In this document: positions 39,283-47,236 of the stretch, in pieces
How positions within the stretch are numbered: the first letter of the stretch is position 1
Layout of the letters: each line of letters begins with the position of its first letter
From: FEN-1219 sp963744305
GTDB lineage: Bacteria > Pseudomonadota > Gammaproteobacteria > Steroidobacterales > Rariloculaceae
Assembly (NCBI GenBank): GCA_963744305.1
Contig: CAVUTF010000021.1
Span: forward strand, 62,001 to 126,000
Reading direction: 5' to 3'
DNA length: 64,000 bases
Position numbers and translations under genes: made by a program
The notes under the pieces: model-generated
What the model saw: only the letters and a program-made list of their open reading frames with translations
Told to the model about the DNA's origin: nothing
Database searches by the model: none

Positions 39283-40342
39283 CTACCGCTTCACCGAGCC
39301 GTGGGCGATCCGGTCGCCGGAGAACGTCCCGATCCAAAATCGATCGTCGACCGTCAGCACCATCGTCGCGTTGCTGAATTTCGCGTTGACGGGCGTTTCC
39401 GCGATCACGGTGTAGCTCATCGTCGCCGGATCGATCGAGAGCCCGATGGACGGGCGCGGGCACGTCGACAGCTTCTCGAGATCGTGTTGAGGCCCGGGCG
39501 GGCCGCCGCACTCCGGGACATCGTTCGCCATCCCGGCCGTGAGTAGGCGTCCGTCCGCGCCCATATGCACGTTGTCGGGCGTGAACGGCAGCGGCCTCGT
39601 GGAGCGCAACTGCGTCGCGGGATTGCTGTTCGAGAACGCGACGATCGTTTGCAGGCCTGACGACGCCACGTAGATCTCGCGTCCGTCCGCGGACACTTCG
39701 ATGCCGTTGTTAGCCGGCAACTCCGTGCCGCGCATGAGCGTGAACCCGACGTCCCCCGGCGACCATTCGTACACGGCACCGGTCGGCCTCTTCGCGATCG
39801 AATCGGCAAACGTCTTGCCTGGCATGAGCAGCACAGTGGCGACCAACGACCCGTCCGCAAATGACGCGACACTGTTGGCCGCGAGCCCTTCGGGCATCGT
39901 CACGCAGCCTTTCCACGTGAGCGCGGGTCGAGCACCGCTCGTATCGACGTCGAACACTTCGATCGCCTCGCGCGCGCCGTGACCCACCACGTACAGCGTC
40001 GCGCGGCCGTTCGCGCCGCGGCGAATGTTCAAGCCGTGCGTGTTCAAAGCGGCTGGCAGACGGCGGAGTCGCGCAGTTCGGGAATGCAGCGGCGTCGTGC
40101 TTGGCTTTCGGTTGCAGCGCGCTCGCTGTCGCGTCGCGCGAATCGACGAGGTAGAACCCGGCACCGGCGGCCATGCCGCTCGAGATGATCCACTTCGTCT
40201 CGGGCACGAGCACGAGATCCTCGGCGTTCTTCGGCCCGCAGACGAACTCGACGCCGCCGGACGGCTCGCAGCCGTCATCCTGTGCATGCGCCGCGCCCAC
40301 GAGTCCCAAAACCGCAACAATGATCGTTCGCAGGTTTGTCAT
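39283..40342 (-). CDS. SMP-30/strictosidine-synthase-like secreted propeller protein, one frame break
   Basis: About 350 residues. Signal peptide (TIIVAVLGLVGAAHAQ), a Cys-containing N-terminus (DDGCEPSGGVEFVCGPKNAE), then beta-propeller strands: LNTHGLNIRR, LYVVGHGAREAIEVFDVD, LPANNGIEVSADGREIYVAS and FTPDNVHMGADGRLLTAG. Frame break near 40060. The NNGIEVSADG and PDN motifs resemble the calcium/lactone site of SMP-30-like gluconolactonases. It converges with the sugar dehydrogenase; a lactonase partner is tempting but unproven. Confidence 0.75.
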
Positions 40343-40493
40343 GGTGTTTGCCTCGTTGGCTTGTTGGTCTTGTATGCGAGGACTCTAGCACACGCCTCGC
40401 CGCGTACGTCGTCAGACTACGCTAGACTACGCCGCCTCGCAGTACACCCGCCATCGCTCGTAAGATCAGACACCGCAGCGCCGCAAGCAAGAC

Positions 40494-41030
40494 ATGACAA
40501 GTCTCACGAACCTGACGAATTGGGGAATCGTGCTCGCGACCCTCGTTGTCATCGGCGCCACAGCGGGTCTGCACTATGAAGTCCTGTCGCGCTGCAGACG
40601 TTGGTTGCCGGTGATCAGCCGTAAGCGTCCGCGCCGCGTCCTGATTCTCGTGTTGATCATCGTGCTCGCGCACGCCATCGAAATCTGGTTCTTCGCGCTC
40701 GGATACTATGCGCTGTCACCCTTCGAAGCGTTCGGAGTCATCGAGGGCACCGCCGAGATCATGACGGTGCTCGACTACGCTTATTTCTCTGGCACGGTCT
40801 ACAGCACCCTCGGTTTCGGCGATCTTGTGCCGATGGGCGCGATACGGTTCATGGTAGGCATGGAGTCTGTCACGGGCTTGGTCATGGTCGCGTGGTCTGC
40901 CTCGTTTACGTTCCTCGAGATGGAAAGGGATTGGCCGGACCGACCGCGGCTGGGTGACGGGCTCATCGCTTCGACCACGCCGGCATGCCTCGCGACGGGA
41001 GCACGATACGGCGATTCGGCCGGCCGATGA
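40494..41030 (+). CDS. Two-transmembrane ion channel family protein (K+ channel-like)
   Basis: 178 residues. Membrane segments at about 9-28 and 48-75, a pore helix with a selectivity filter STLGFGDLVP (K+ channels: TxGYGD/TxGFGD), and a final segment GMESVTGLVMVAWSASFTFL. It fits the Ion_trans_2 family; no RCK domain. The last 25 residues (after LEMERDWPDRPR) are antisense to the amidotransferase 3' end and may be an indel artefact. Intact pore region. Confidence 0.78.
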   Translation: MTSLTNLTNWGIVLATLVVIGATAGLHYEVLSRCRRWLPVISRKRPRRVLILVLIIVLAHAIEIWFFALGYYALSPFEAFGVIEGTAEIMTVLDYAYFSGTVYSTLGFGDLVPMGAIRFMVGMESVTGLVMVAWSASFTFLEMERDWPDRPRLGDGLIASTTPACLATGARYGDSAGR

Positions 41031-41733
41031 GATCGAGGAAATTGTTGAACGCGGCATTCGCCAACCGCTCGCGTTGCGGCGGCCAGCGATGCGGTCGCCG
41101 CACGGATCGTCTGCTCGTCGCCGCCGGGCCCCGCCGCAGCAAGCTCTTCATGCATCGTCGGCAGCTGGAGCCAGCGCTCGATCAGGGCCGCGTCGGCTTC
41201 GAGATGAAACTGGAAACCATAGGCGCTCCCGCCCCAGCGGAATGCCTGCTGCTCGCAGGTGTCCGTGCGCGCGAGTTGCACGGCGCCCGCCGGCAAATCG
41301 TACGTACGGCCGTGCCATTGAAACACCGGCGCGCGCTCGCCGAGCACGCCCAGCACCGGATCCCGCGACCCGCCTCGGTCACGAGCAGGTCGTACCAACC
41401 GATTTCGTGCTGCTCGTGGCGGCGCACCGGCGCGCCGAGCACATGGGCGAGCAGCTGCGCGCCGAGGCAAATGCCGAGCACGGGCTTCTCCTGCCGGAGA
41501 GCTCGCTCGATCGCCAAGAGCTCGGTCTTCAGGTGCGGCCGCCGATGCTGATCCTCGACGTTCATCGGTCCGCCGAGCACGATTAGGCCGCGATAGCGGT
41601 CGACATTCGGTTGAGCGTCGGGGTGGCGCTCGAAGTTGTGAAAGCGGATGCGGTGCCCGCGTGCGCGGATCAGCGCGTCGAGCGTGCCGAGCGGTTCGGC
41701 GGCGACATGTTGGAAGACCAGCAGGCGGGGCAT
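40963..41733 (-). CDS. Class I glutamine amidotransferase-like protein (GMP-synthase type), two frame breaks
   Basis: About 255 residues. Triad: Cys in KPVLGICLGAQLLAHVLG, His and Glu in AYGFQFHLEAD. N-terminal strand LLVFQHVAAEPLG and the GLIVLGGPMNVED loop fit the stand-alone GATase1 proteins often annotated GMP synthase-like. Breaks near 41370 and 41065; the C-terminus NNFLDLIGR ends at 40963. It starts 8 nt after yqjK and shares that operon. Probably a glutamine or gamma-glutamyl hydrolase; the acceptor is unknown. Confidence 0.82.
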
Positions 41734-41741
41734 GCGGTCGT

Positions 41742-42113
41742 CTAGCGCGGTCCTGCGTCAGAAGGGGGCGGCGAAGATCCGGCAGAGCGGCGCCTGACGA
41801 GCGGCAGAAGCGCCCTCGCGACGTTCAAGCCTTGCGCGACCCGGACCAACCGCCCTCCCGTTGAAAAGAGCACGAGACCGCGCGCGATCGCGTGAAATGC
41901 CCGCGTGCGTCCCAGTGCGAGCAGAGCGACGAGTCCACCGACGATCACGACGGGATGCAAAAGCGTGCCCCGCGCCACGGCCGTCACGCGATCGACGGTG
42001 CGCAATCGCGCCTGGATGCCGTGCACCTCGGTGACGACCGCGCGCCGTTGCGCCGCGCAACGCAACAGCAGCGCTGCCTCGCGTTCTGCGAGCTCGCGTA
42101 CCCTATCGCTCAT
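41742..42113 (-). CDS. yqjK: YqjK-like protein
   Basis: 123 residues. An Arg-rich coiled N-terminus (MSDRVRELAEREAALLLRCA) is followed by a membrane segment (LLHPVVIVGGLVALLALG) and a second hydrophobic helix. Size, position and topology match YqjK of the yqjDEK stress operon. The ATG overlaps the stop of yqjE (ATGA). The wider open frame upstream is non-coding overlap. Confidence 0.75.
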   Translation of the reverse strand: MSDRVRELAEREAALLLRCAAQRRAVVTEVHGIQARLRTVDRVTAVARGTLLHPVVIVGGLVALLALGRTRAFHAIARGLVLFSTGGRLVRVAQGLNVARALLPLVRRRSAGSSPPPSDAGPR

Positions 42114-42538
42114 GATCTTCGGCTCATCAATTGCGCGCGATCCTTCGCGAGCTCGGCGCGCGTGGCGTCGAGCATGGGCGGCTTGTCGCGCACTTTGACG
42201 CGCAGCGTGACTCCCGCAACGATCGCGATCGCGAAGAACGCCGCCGTGACGACCACCGACGCGAGCACCCGATGCGTGTCCCAGAACACGAAGATGATCG
42301 CGAGGGAAGCCAGGAACAAACCCATCCCCGCCGCGAGCAGACCCACCAACGTCCAGACGAGGATCTCGGCGACGCGGTGCATCTCCTCTTGCAGCTCCGT
42401 CGTGAGCAGCTCGAGACGCGTCTGCACGATCGCGATGATCTTCGCGAACAGATTGGCGAGCGACCTGAACAGTCCGATGACCGGACCGCTTTCGGCCGGG
42501 ATCTTGTCGTCCGGCGGCGTGTCGAGTGTGGGCTCCAC
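42110..42538 (-). CDS. yqjE: YqjE/phage-holin-superfamily membrane protein
   Basis: 142 residues: amphipathic region GLFRSLANLFAKIIAIVQTRLELLTTELQEE, then two membrane helices (LVWTLVGLLAAGMGLFLASLAIIFVFW and VLASVVVTAAFFAIAIVAGV). This is the YqjE (PF07332 'holin superfamily III') architecture. It is not evidence of a prophage: it lies in the yqjD-yqjE-yqjK order, 21 nt after yqjD, and overlaps yqjK. Confidence 0.87.
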   Translation of the reverse strand: MEPTLDTPPDDKIPAESGPVIGLFRSLANLFAKIIAIVQTRLELLTTELQEEMHRVAEILVWTLVGLLAAGMGLFLASLAIIFVFWDTHRVLASVVVTAAFFAIAIVAGVTLRVKVRDKPPMLDATRAELAKDRAQLMSRRS

Positions 42539-42559
42539 CGGGCGTGCTCGGCGCGGGCT

Positions 42560-42865
42560 TCAGCGGCGACTGATTAGGAGCCCGAGCACGAGCGCAACGC
42601 CGGCGGCGATTCCAACCGCAGCCCAAGGATTGCGGCGCACGTATTTGTCGGCCTCTTCTGCAAGCGCTTCGGCGCGTTGCAGCGCCTCGCCCTCGACCTC
42701 GGCGAGACGGGCTTTGGCTTGGCGCACCGACTCCTCGGCGCGGGCCCTCACCTCCTCCACCTTGTCGCCGCTCTGCGCGGCCGTAGCCTTGAGCAAGCTC
42801 TCGGCATCACGAACGACGGCGTGGAGATCTTCTAGGAGGTCATCGGCGGAAATTTTCTCGGCCAT
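42560..42865 (-). CDS. yqjD: DUF883 (YqjD/ElaB-type) membrane-anchored ribosome-associated protein
   Basis: 101 residues. A long helical domain (ADDLLEDLHAVVRDAESLLK through RARAEESVRQAKARLAEVE) ends in the signature RRNPWAAVGIAAGVALVLGLLI tail anchor. E. coli YqjD, ElaB and YgaM tether ribosomes to the membrane in stationary phase. First gene of the minus-strand yqjDEK operon. Confidence 0.9.
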   Translation of the reverse strand: MAEKISADDLLEDLHAVVRDAESLLKATAAQSGDKVEEVRARAEESVRQAKARLAEVEGEALQRAEALAEEADKYVRRNPWAAVGIAAGVALVLGLLISRR

Positions 42866-42994
42866 TGCTGTTGTTCTCCCGGCGCGCCACGACTGGCTGC
42901 TACTGGCCGTGATCAGATGTTATGCCCTACGCTCGAGCACGGGCAAGCACGATCCATGCCAAACGATGCGTTTACGCGCGTTTCAACTGCGCCT

Positions 42995-43993
42995 TCAGGG
43001 CGCCACGACGCGAAACCGCAAACGTTTGAGCAACTGCTTCTGCGGCGTGAGCACGTCCACGGTCCACGACCCGCCCGCATCGTCCGGAAACTTGAGCTTG
43101 CGCGAGTAGGTGCGGAACCCGTCGCCGGCAACGCCGCCGTGGATTTGCTCGACGATGCGCTCGCTCTCGCCATTGTGGCGCCACTCGAAGATCACCTCCT
43201 GCGCCAAGCCCGCCGGAGCGCGGATCGCGGCAAAGGCGATCACGCCGCGCGGGAGGTCCGCGAGCGTGAGCGTGCGGACGGGCGCGCCGGGCGTCAGGTC
43301 CTCGATCGACTGCGTGATTCGCGCCTCGGTCACGGCGAGCCCTGCGGCGGGCACTTGGCCGCGCAGCGCCCATAACAAACTCGGCACAACGATCAGCGCA
43401 GCGATCCACGCGACTTTGCGGCGGACGCTGTGCAAGGAATGCAGCGACAGCGGCAAAGTCGCCACCAACCACACCCCTACCGCCGCCAACGACACCGGCA
43501 ACGCGCGCTCGAGCGGCAGGAGCAGCACCATCGGCAGCACGACGAGCGCCGCGATCCAGCTGCAGTACGCGTGAAATAGCAGCCTGCGCGCGGCTCGAGT
43601 GGCGACGTAGCGCTCATACAGCGGATCGAGCGTGCTGAGCAACGCGGCGGCTGCCGCAAGGCCCGTGAATGCGATTTGCCCGGCGTCGAGCTGCGTGGCG
43701 CCGATCAACAGCGGCAGGCTGAAGAAAAGCAGCTCCTGCTGCAGCGATTGACTCACGAAGTTGACCACGAGGTTGCCCATGCGCGGCTTGCGCTGCTCGA
43801 TGCGCCGGCGTAGCCACGGCTCGATCAAGAGCCATGGCCAGCCGAGCAAAGCGAGCAGCGCGATCAATCGCGCGAGATCCGCTCCGCGCTGGACCATGAC
43901 GAAACCGAGCCAACCGGCGGCGAAGCTCGTTGCGGGCAGCAACCAAGGAGCGCGCGCGAGAACTTTCGGTACGCGCTCGAGTGCCAAATCCAT
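42995..43993 (-). CDS. DUF5924 membrane protein with C-terminal DUF2914-like domain
   Basis: About 332 residues. Six to seven hydrophobic segments occupy residues 20-210 (PWLLPATSFAAGWLGFVMV, LIALLALLGWPWLLIEPWL, IAALVVLPMVLLLPL and others). The C-terminal periplasmic domain contains GVIAFAAIRAPAGLAQEVIF and GSWTVDVLTPQKQLLKRLRF, the DUF2914 pattern. ATG 43993 sits 7 nt after AAAGG; GTG 44008 is the alternative. Intact. Function unknown. Confidence 0.82.
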   Translation of the reverse strand: MDLALERVPKVLARAPWLLPATSFAAGWLGFVMVQRGADLARLIALLALLGWPWLLIEPWLRRRIEQRKPRMGNLVVNFVSQSLQQELLFFSLPLLIGATQLDAGQIAFTGLAAAAALLSTLDPLYERYVATRAARRLLFHAYCSWIAALVVLPMVLLLPLERALPVSLAAVGVWLVATLPLSLHSLHSVRRKVAWIAALIVVPSLLWALRGQVPAAGLAVTEARITQSIEDLTPGAPVRTLTLADLPRGVIAFAAIRAPAGLAQEVIFEWRHNGESERIVEQIHGGVAGDGFRTYSRKLKFPDDAGGSWTVDVLTPQKQLLKRLRFRVVAP

Positions 43994-44148
43994 CTCCGGG
44001 CCTTTCACGATACGACCTGATTCCGCAGATTATCAGCCCACGCACCCGCGCGGCATCGGCAGGTTCGCGACCCGCAATCCGATGGGGACGAGCGCCCGCG
44101 CTTGGACTACGATACGGCGCAATAACAACGCGACGAGGCTGCGCAACG

Positions 44149-45148
44149 ATGAAACACCGCGATCCCGGCACCGACCATTCAAGCAGCACCGACACATTGC
44201 AGCGCCGCGACCTCCTGCGCGGAGCCGCGGCGTTGATCGCCGCGGGCGTCGGCGCAACTGGCGGCGCGCGGCGCGCCGCGGCTCAAGCGGGTGCGGACGA
44301 CGCGAAGTGGTTTCCCGGTTTTCGCGCCGAGAACGTTCCGACCGACGGCGCGGTGATCCACGCCGTGATCGGCGGCAACGGTCCGCCCGTGCTACTGCTG
44401 CACGGTGCACCGCAAAGCCACGTGTCGTGGCACAAAGTCGCGCAGGAGCTCGCGCGCGACTACACCGTGGTGGCCGCGGACTTGCGCGGCTACGGCGACA
44501 GCAGCAAGGTGCAGGGCAGCGACACTCACATCGAGTACTCGAAACGCGTGATGGCGGCCGATCAAGTCGCCGTCATGCGCCATTTCGGCTTCGAGCGCTT
44601 CAGCGTGTTCGGCCACGATCGCGGCGGGCGCGTGACGCACCGAATGGCTCTCGACCATCCGGAGCGCGTCGAGCGCGCGGCGGTCCTCGACATCATCCCC
44701 ACTCATTATCTCTATACGCACGTGACGAAAGAGTTCGCGGAAAGCGCCTACCACTGGTTCTTCTACTCGCGGCCGACGCCGTTCCCGGAAACCGTGATCG
44801 CGAACAGCTTGGAGTCGTTCGTCGGCCGCGGCGCGGGCGAGCTCGGACCGGAGTATTTACGAGTGTTTCGGATTCCAGGCACTTTGCACGCGATGTGCGA
44901 GGACTATCGCGCCGGAGCATCGATCGATCTCACGCACGACGAGGCCGATATGCGAGCGCAAGATCCAGTGTCCACTGCTCGTGCTCTGGGGCACACAGGG
45001 CTCGGTCGCGGGCCGCTACGACGCGCTCGCGATCTGGGGAGAGCGAGCCGAGCGCGTCACCGGCAAGCAGATGCCGGGCGGTCACTCGTTCCAGGAGACG
45101 CATCCGGCGGAAACGGTCGCCGAGCTGCGAGCGTTTTTGCGCGTCTGA
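44149..45148 (+). CDS. Tat-exported alpha/beta hydrolase, fluoroacetate-dehalogenase-like, one frame break
   Basis: About 333 residues. A twin-arginine signal (LQRRDLLRGAAALIAAGVGA) precedes an alpha/beta hydrolase. The nucleophile is Asp in FGHDRGGRVTHR, with the two carboxylate-binding Arg in place. The general-base His is in GGHSFQETHP and the supporting Asp in AAVLDIIPT. The halide pocket residues of fluoroacetate dehalogenases (His-Trp in YHWFFYSRP and Tyr in PEYLRVF) are all present. The frame breaks near 44965; LLVLWGTQGS continues in the other frame to 45148. Haloacetate dehalogenase is the best call, and an exported one is unusual. Confidence 0.85.
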
Positions 45149-45222
45149 GATTGCGCTAACCGCTTCGCAGCGCCCGCGTCCCGCGGGAAGCCTGCGACCT
45201 AACTGCGCGGCCCAAAATGAAA

Positions 45223-45258
45223 CGACCGACTGGGTGCTGCTTGCACCACAGCCGGTCG
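45223..45258 (-). terminator. Probable intrinsic terminator of the flp pilin gene
   Basis: Outer stem CGACCG/CGGTCG and inner stem GGTGC/GCACC form a hairpin 14 nt after the pilin stop. On the minus strand it is followed by TTTCATTTT, a fair U-tract. It lies between converging genes and may also serve the hydrolase gene. Confidence 0.6.
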
Positions 45259-45272
45259 CCTTCCTTGCCGTC

Positions 45273-45440
45273 TTAACCTGGCAGGAACGTTTCGAGCTGC
45301 GTGATGATCCTCTCCACGTTTGCGCCGAGGAGTCGTGAAAGCGGGACCACGGCCAGCGAGATCAACCCCCCCGCGACAGCGTATTCCACGGTCGTGAGGC
45401 CACGTTCATCACGCACGAACTTCATAATGGTCTTTTTCAT
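45273..45440 (-). CDS. flp: Flp/Fap-type IVb pilin prepilin
   Basis: 55-residue prepilin from ATG 45440 (upstream in-frame extension lacks pilin character). The leader KFVRDERG ends at Gly14, followed by the Flp motif LTTVEYAVAGGLISLAVV with Glu at +5, processed by the CpaA-type peptidase. It is the only pilin gene in the locus and is transcribed away from the machinery genes. Its promoter region shares boxes with that of cpaA. Confidence 0.9.
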   Translation of the reverse strand: MKKTIMKFVRDERGLTTVEYAVAGGLISLAVVPLSRLLGANVERIITQLETFLPG

Positions 45441-45513
45441 TTTGTTACCTACTAGGTTTGTACGTTTGTCTCTCAATACTTCCATGTCCAGCTCCAAGAG
45501 CTGCACGCCAGCA

Positions 45514-45572
45514 TTTGTACGCCGTGCAGTAATGTTCTAGGTAGGAGTCTTTTGCAAATTGATAGGACTTTT
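45514..45572 (-). promoter_or_regulatory. flp promoter region with two activator-like boxes and a -10-like block shared with cpaA
   Basis: Read on the minus strand: AAAAGTCCTATC (45572-45561), a related AAAAGACTCCTAC (45553-45541) about 20 nt on, then 15 nt and ACGGCGTACAAA (45525-45514). The same order recurs before cpaA. TACAAA could be the -10; no TTGACA-like -35 is seen, as expected for activator-dependent promoters. Confidence 0.6.
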
Positions 45573-45730
45573 CTCTCGCGAGATAGACCTGACTTATGTA
45601 ATCCACGTCTATCGGCTTCAAGCTATGTGAAAACCGTCCTCGCATTCGCTTCGTCCAAAGGCTAAAACGATCGCGCGCGCCATGACTACGAAACGCGCAC
45701 AGCGAAGCAATCTCACGGCCAGCGTCGTTT

Positions 45731-46552
45731 ATGCCGAAGCTACAAACCCTATGGGTCGATCAACTCGTGTCTCTCAAAGAGGGCGAGCTTCCTGTCGGCT
45801 TCCGCGAGAGCTGCGAAACGATCTACTGCCCCGACACGCAACGCGTACACGAGCTCTTGGACCGGCACGAGATCGACTTTGTGTGCTTTGACTTCGACTA
45901 CCCGGACCGCACGGCACTGCGGGTGTTGCGCGACTTCAAGCGCACCTATCCGTCACTGCCGGTACTGATGCTCACCGTGCAGCATTCCGAATCTCTGGCC
46001 ATCTGGGCGTTCAGAAACAAGATTTGGGACTATCTCGTGAAGCCCGTGCCGCAGCACGAGATAACACGTTGTCTCGCAGCGTTGACAGAGGCCGCGGCCC
46101 ATAGAAAGTCGCAAGCTGCACGCGAAGTTGCAGCCCACTCGGACAAGATTCCGGACGAAATCGCATTCGCACCCAAGGCTGAAGAACAATCGCTCGCGGC
46201 CGCGATCTATTACGTCGAGCAGAACTTCCGGTCGCGCGTCAGAAGCGACAAAGTTGCCGCGCTCTGCGGATTGACGCCGATCCGGTTCAGCCGACTCTTC
46301 AAAGACACTTACGGGATGACCTTTCGCGACTACTTGGTGAAGTATCGATTGAAAGAGGCGTGTCGACTACTCGAAAACCCGGCTGTTTCGGTAGCGGACG
46401 TAGCTTTCGCTGTGGGCTTCCAGGATCCGTCGTACTTCACACGTATCTTCAAGGATCGCATGGGCATGACCCCGTCACTGTTGATCGGTCAGCGCATGCC
46501 GGAGTCCGTAGAAGCGAACGATGACGCGGTCGCCCCTGAGCTCGTGATTTAG
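45731..46552 (+). CDS. Receiver-like/AraC-type DNA-binding regulator of the pilus locus
   Basis: 273 residues. The N-terminal 120 residues look like a CheY-type receiver: an Asp at 54/56 (FVCFDFDYPD), Thr82 and Lys104 (YLVKPV) remain, but the usual acidic pair is reduced. The C-terminal third is a two-helix-turn-helix AraC domain (VAALCGLTPIRFSRLFKDTY, VADVAFAVGFQDPSYFTRIFKDRMGMTP). It lies between flp and cpaA and is the natural candidate to bind their shared promoter boxes. No histidine kinase gene is adjacent. Confidence 0.87.
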   Translation: MPKLQTLWVDQLVSLKEGELPVGFRESCETIYCPDTQRVHELLDRHEIDFVCFDFDYPDRTALRVLRDFKRTYPSLPVLMLTVQHSESLAIWAFRNKIWDYLVKPVPQHEITRCLAALTEAAAHRKSQAAREVAAHSDKIPDEIAFAPKAEEQSLAAAIYYVEQNFRSRVRSDKVAALCGLTPIRFSRLFKDTYGMTFRDYLVKYRLKEACRLLENPAVSVADVAFAVGFQDPSYFTRIFKDRMGMTPSLLIGQRMPESVEANDDAVAPELVI

Positions 46553-46632
46553 TCTAGTCGCGCGGCTCGACGCGCCCGAACACGGGCCGCACGGTTCTAC
46601 CGCGGCCACTAGAAAAACAAGAAACTCCCGTC

Positions 46633-46679
46633 GTTTCGCAAAAAAGTCCTATCGCGCTTGCCGAAGAACGGCGTACAAA
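46633..46679 (+). promoter_or_regulatory. cpaA (tad operon) promoter region sharing boxes with flp
   Basis: TTTCGCAAAAAAGTCCTATC (46634-46653) is followed after 14 nt by ACGGCGTACAAA (46668-46679), 64 nt before the cpaA GTG. Both parts match the flp upstream region in the same orientation relative to the gene. Confidence 0.6.
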
Positions 46680-46743
46680 GTCGTCCGCTAAAGCACGCTC
46701 GCCCGACCTCGAGCGAGCAACAATAACTTCGGAGCGGTGGTAC

Positions 46744-47236
46744 GTGACGTTTGCCGAAAATCCCGAGATGATCGCCATAGCACTGTTGCTGCCGTTTCTT
46801 GCGGCAGCGGTGACCACCGACATGTTGAGCCGGAGCATTCCGAACGTGTTGGTGATCCTGATGCTTTCCTGTGGCGTCGCTCTTCAAGCGCTGTCGCTGA
46901 CGCTGGGCGCCGTCCTCTGGAGCCTCGGTGGAATTCTCGTCGGCTTCTCGATTCTCGTGCCGTTCTACGCGTTCGGTGGGATGGGAGCAGGCGACGTCAA
47001 GCTGCTGGCGGCGCTCGGCAGCTTTCTCGGGCCGTGGGGTACGTTCGTCGCCGGCATGGGAACACTGGTCGTCGGCGGCGTGCTCGGGCTCGGCGTGATC
47101 GCGTGGCGCCTCCTGCGTGCGTTGCGCGAGCGGCCCAGCCTCCCCTTGCCGGCACCCGCGGGAAGCGGAGCCTGTTGACTTGCCGTATTCGCTGGCGATC
47201 GCGGCCGGCGCAGTAATAGCGGTGCTGCAATGGTAG
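46744..47236 (+). CDS. cpaA: Type IV prepilin peptidase (TadV/CpaA), one frame break
   Basis: Inner-membrane aspartic peptidase that cleaves prepilins. Catalytic Asp pair: D26 in AVTTDMLSRSIPN and D84 in the FGGMGAGDVKLLAALG motif. Five to six membrane helices, no N-methylation domain, as usual for TadV. GTG start. The open frame ends early at 47178; a break near 47170 leads into the natural C-terminus LPYSLAIAAGAVIAVLQW, whose stop at 47236 overlaps the next gene. Confidence 0.9.

Noticed and set aside
42110..42538. Holin-superfamily protein as a sign of a prophage
   Set aside because: The gene lies in yqjD-yqjE-yqjK order, has the YqjE architecture and no phage genes are near.
45441..45506. 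Longer flp product starting upstream
   Set aside because: The extra N-terminus is not pilin-like, and ATG 45440 with a nearby AGTAGG gives a standard short leader.
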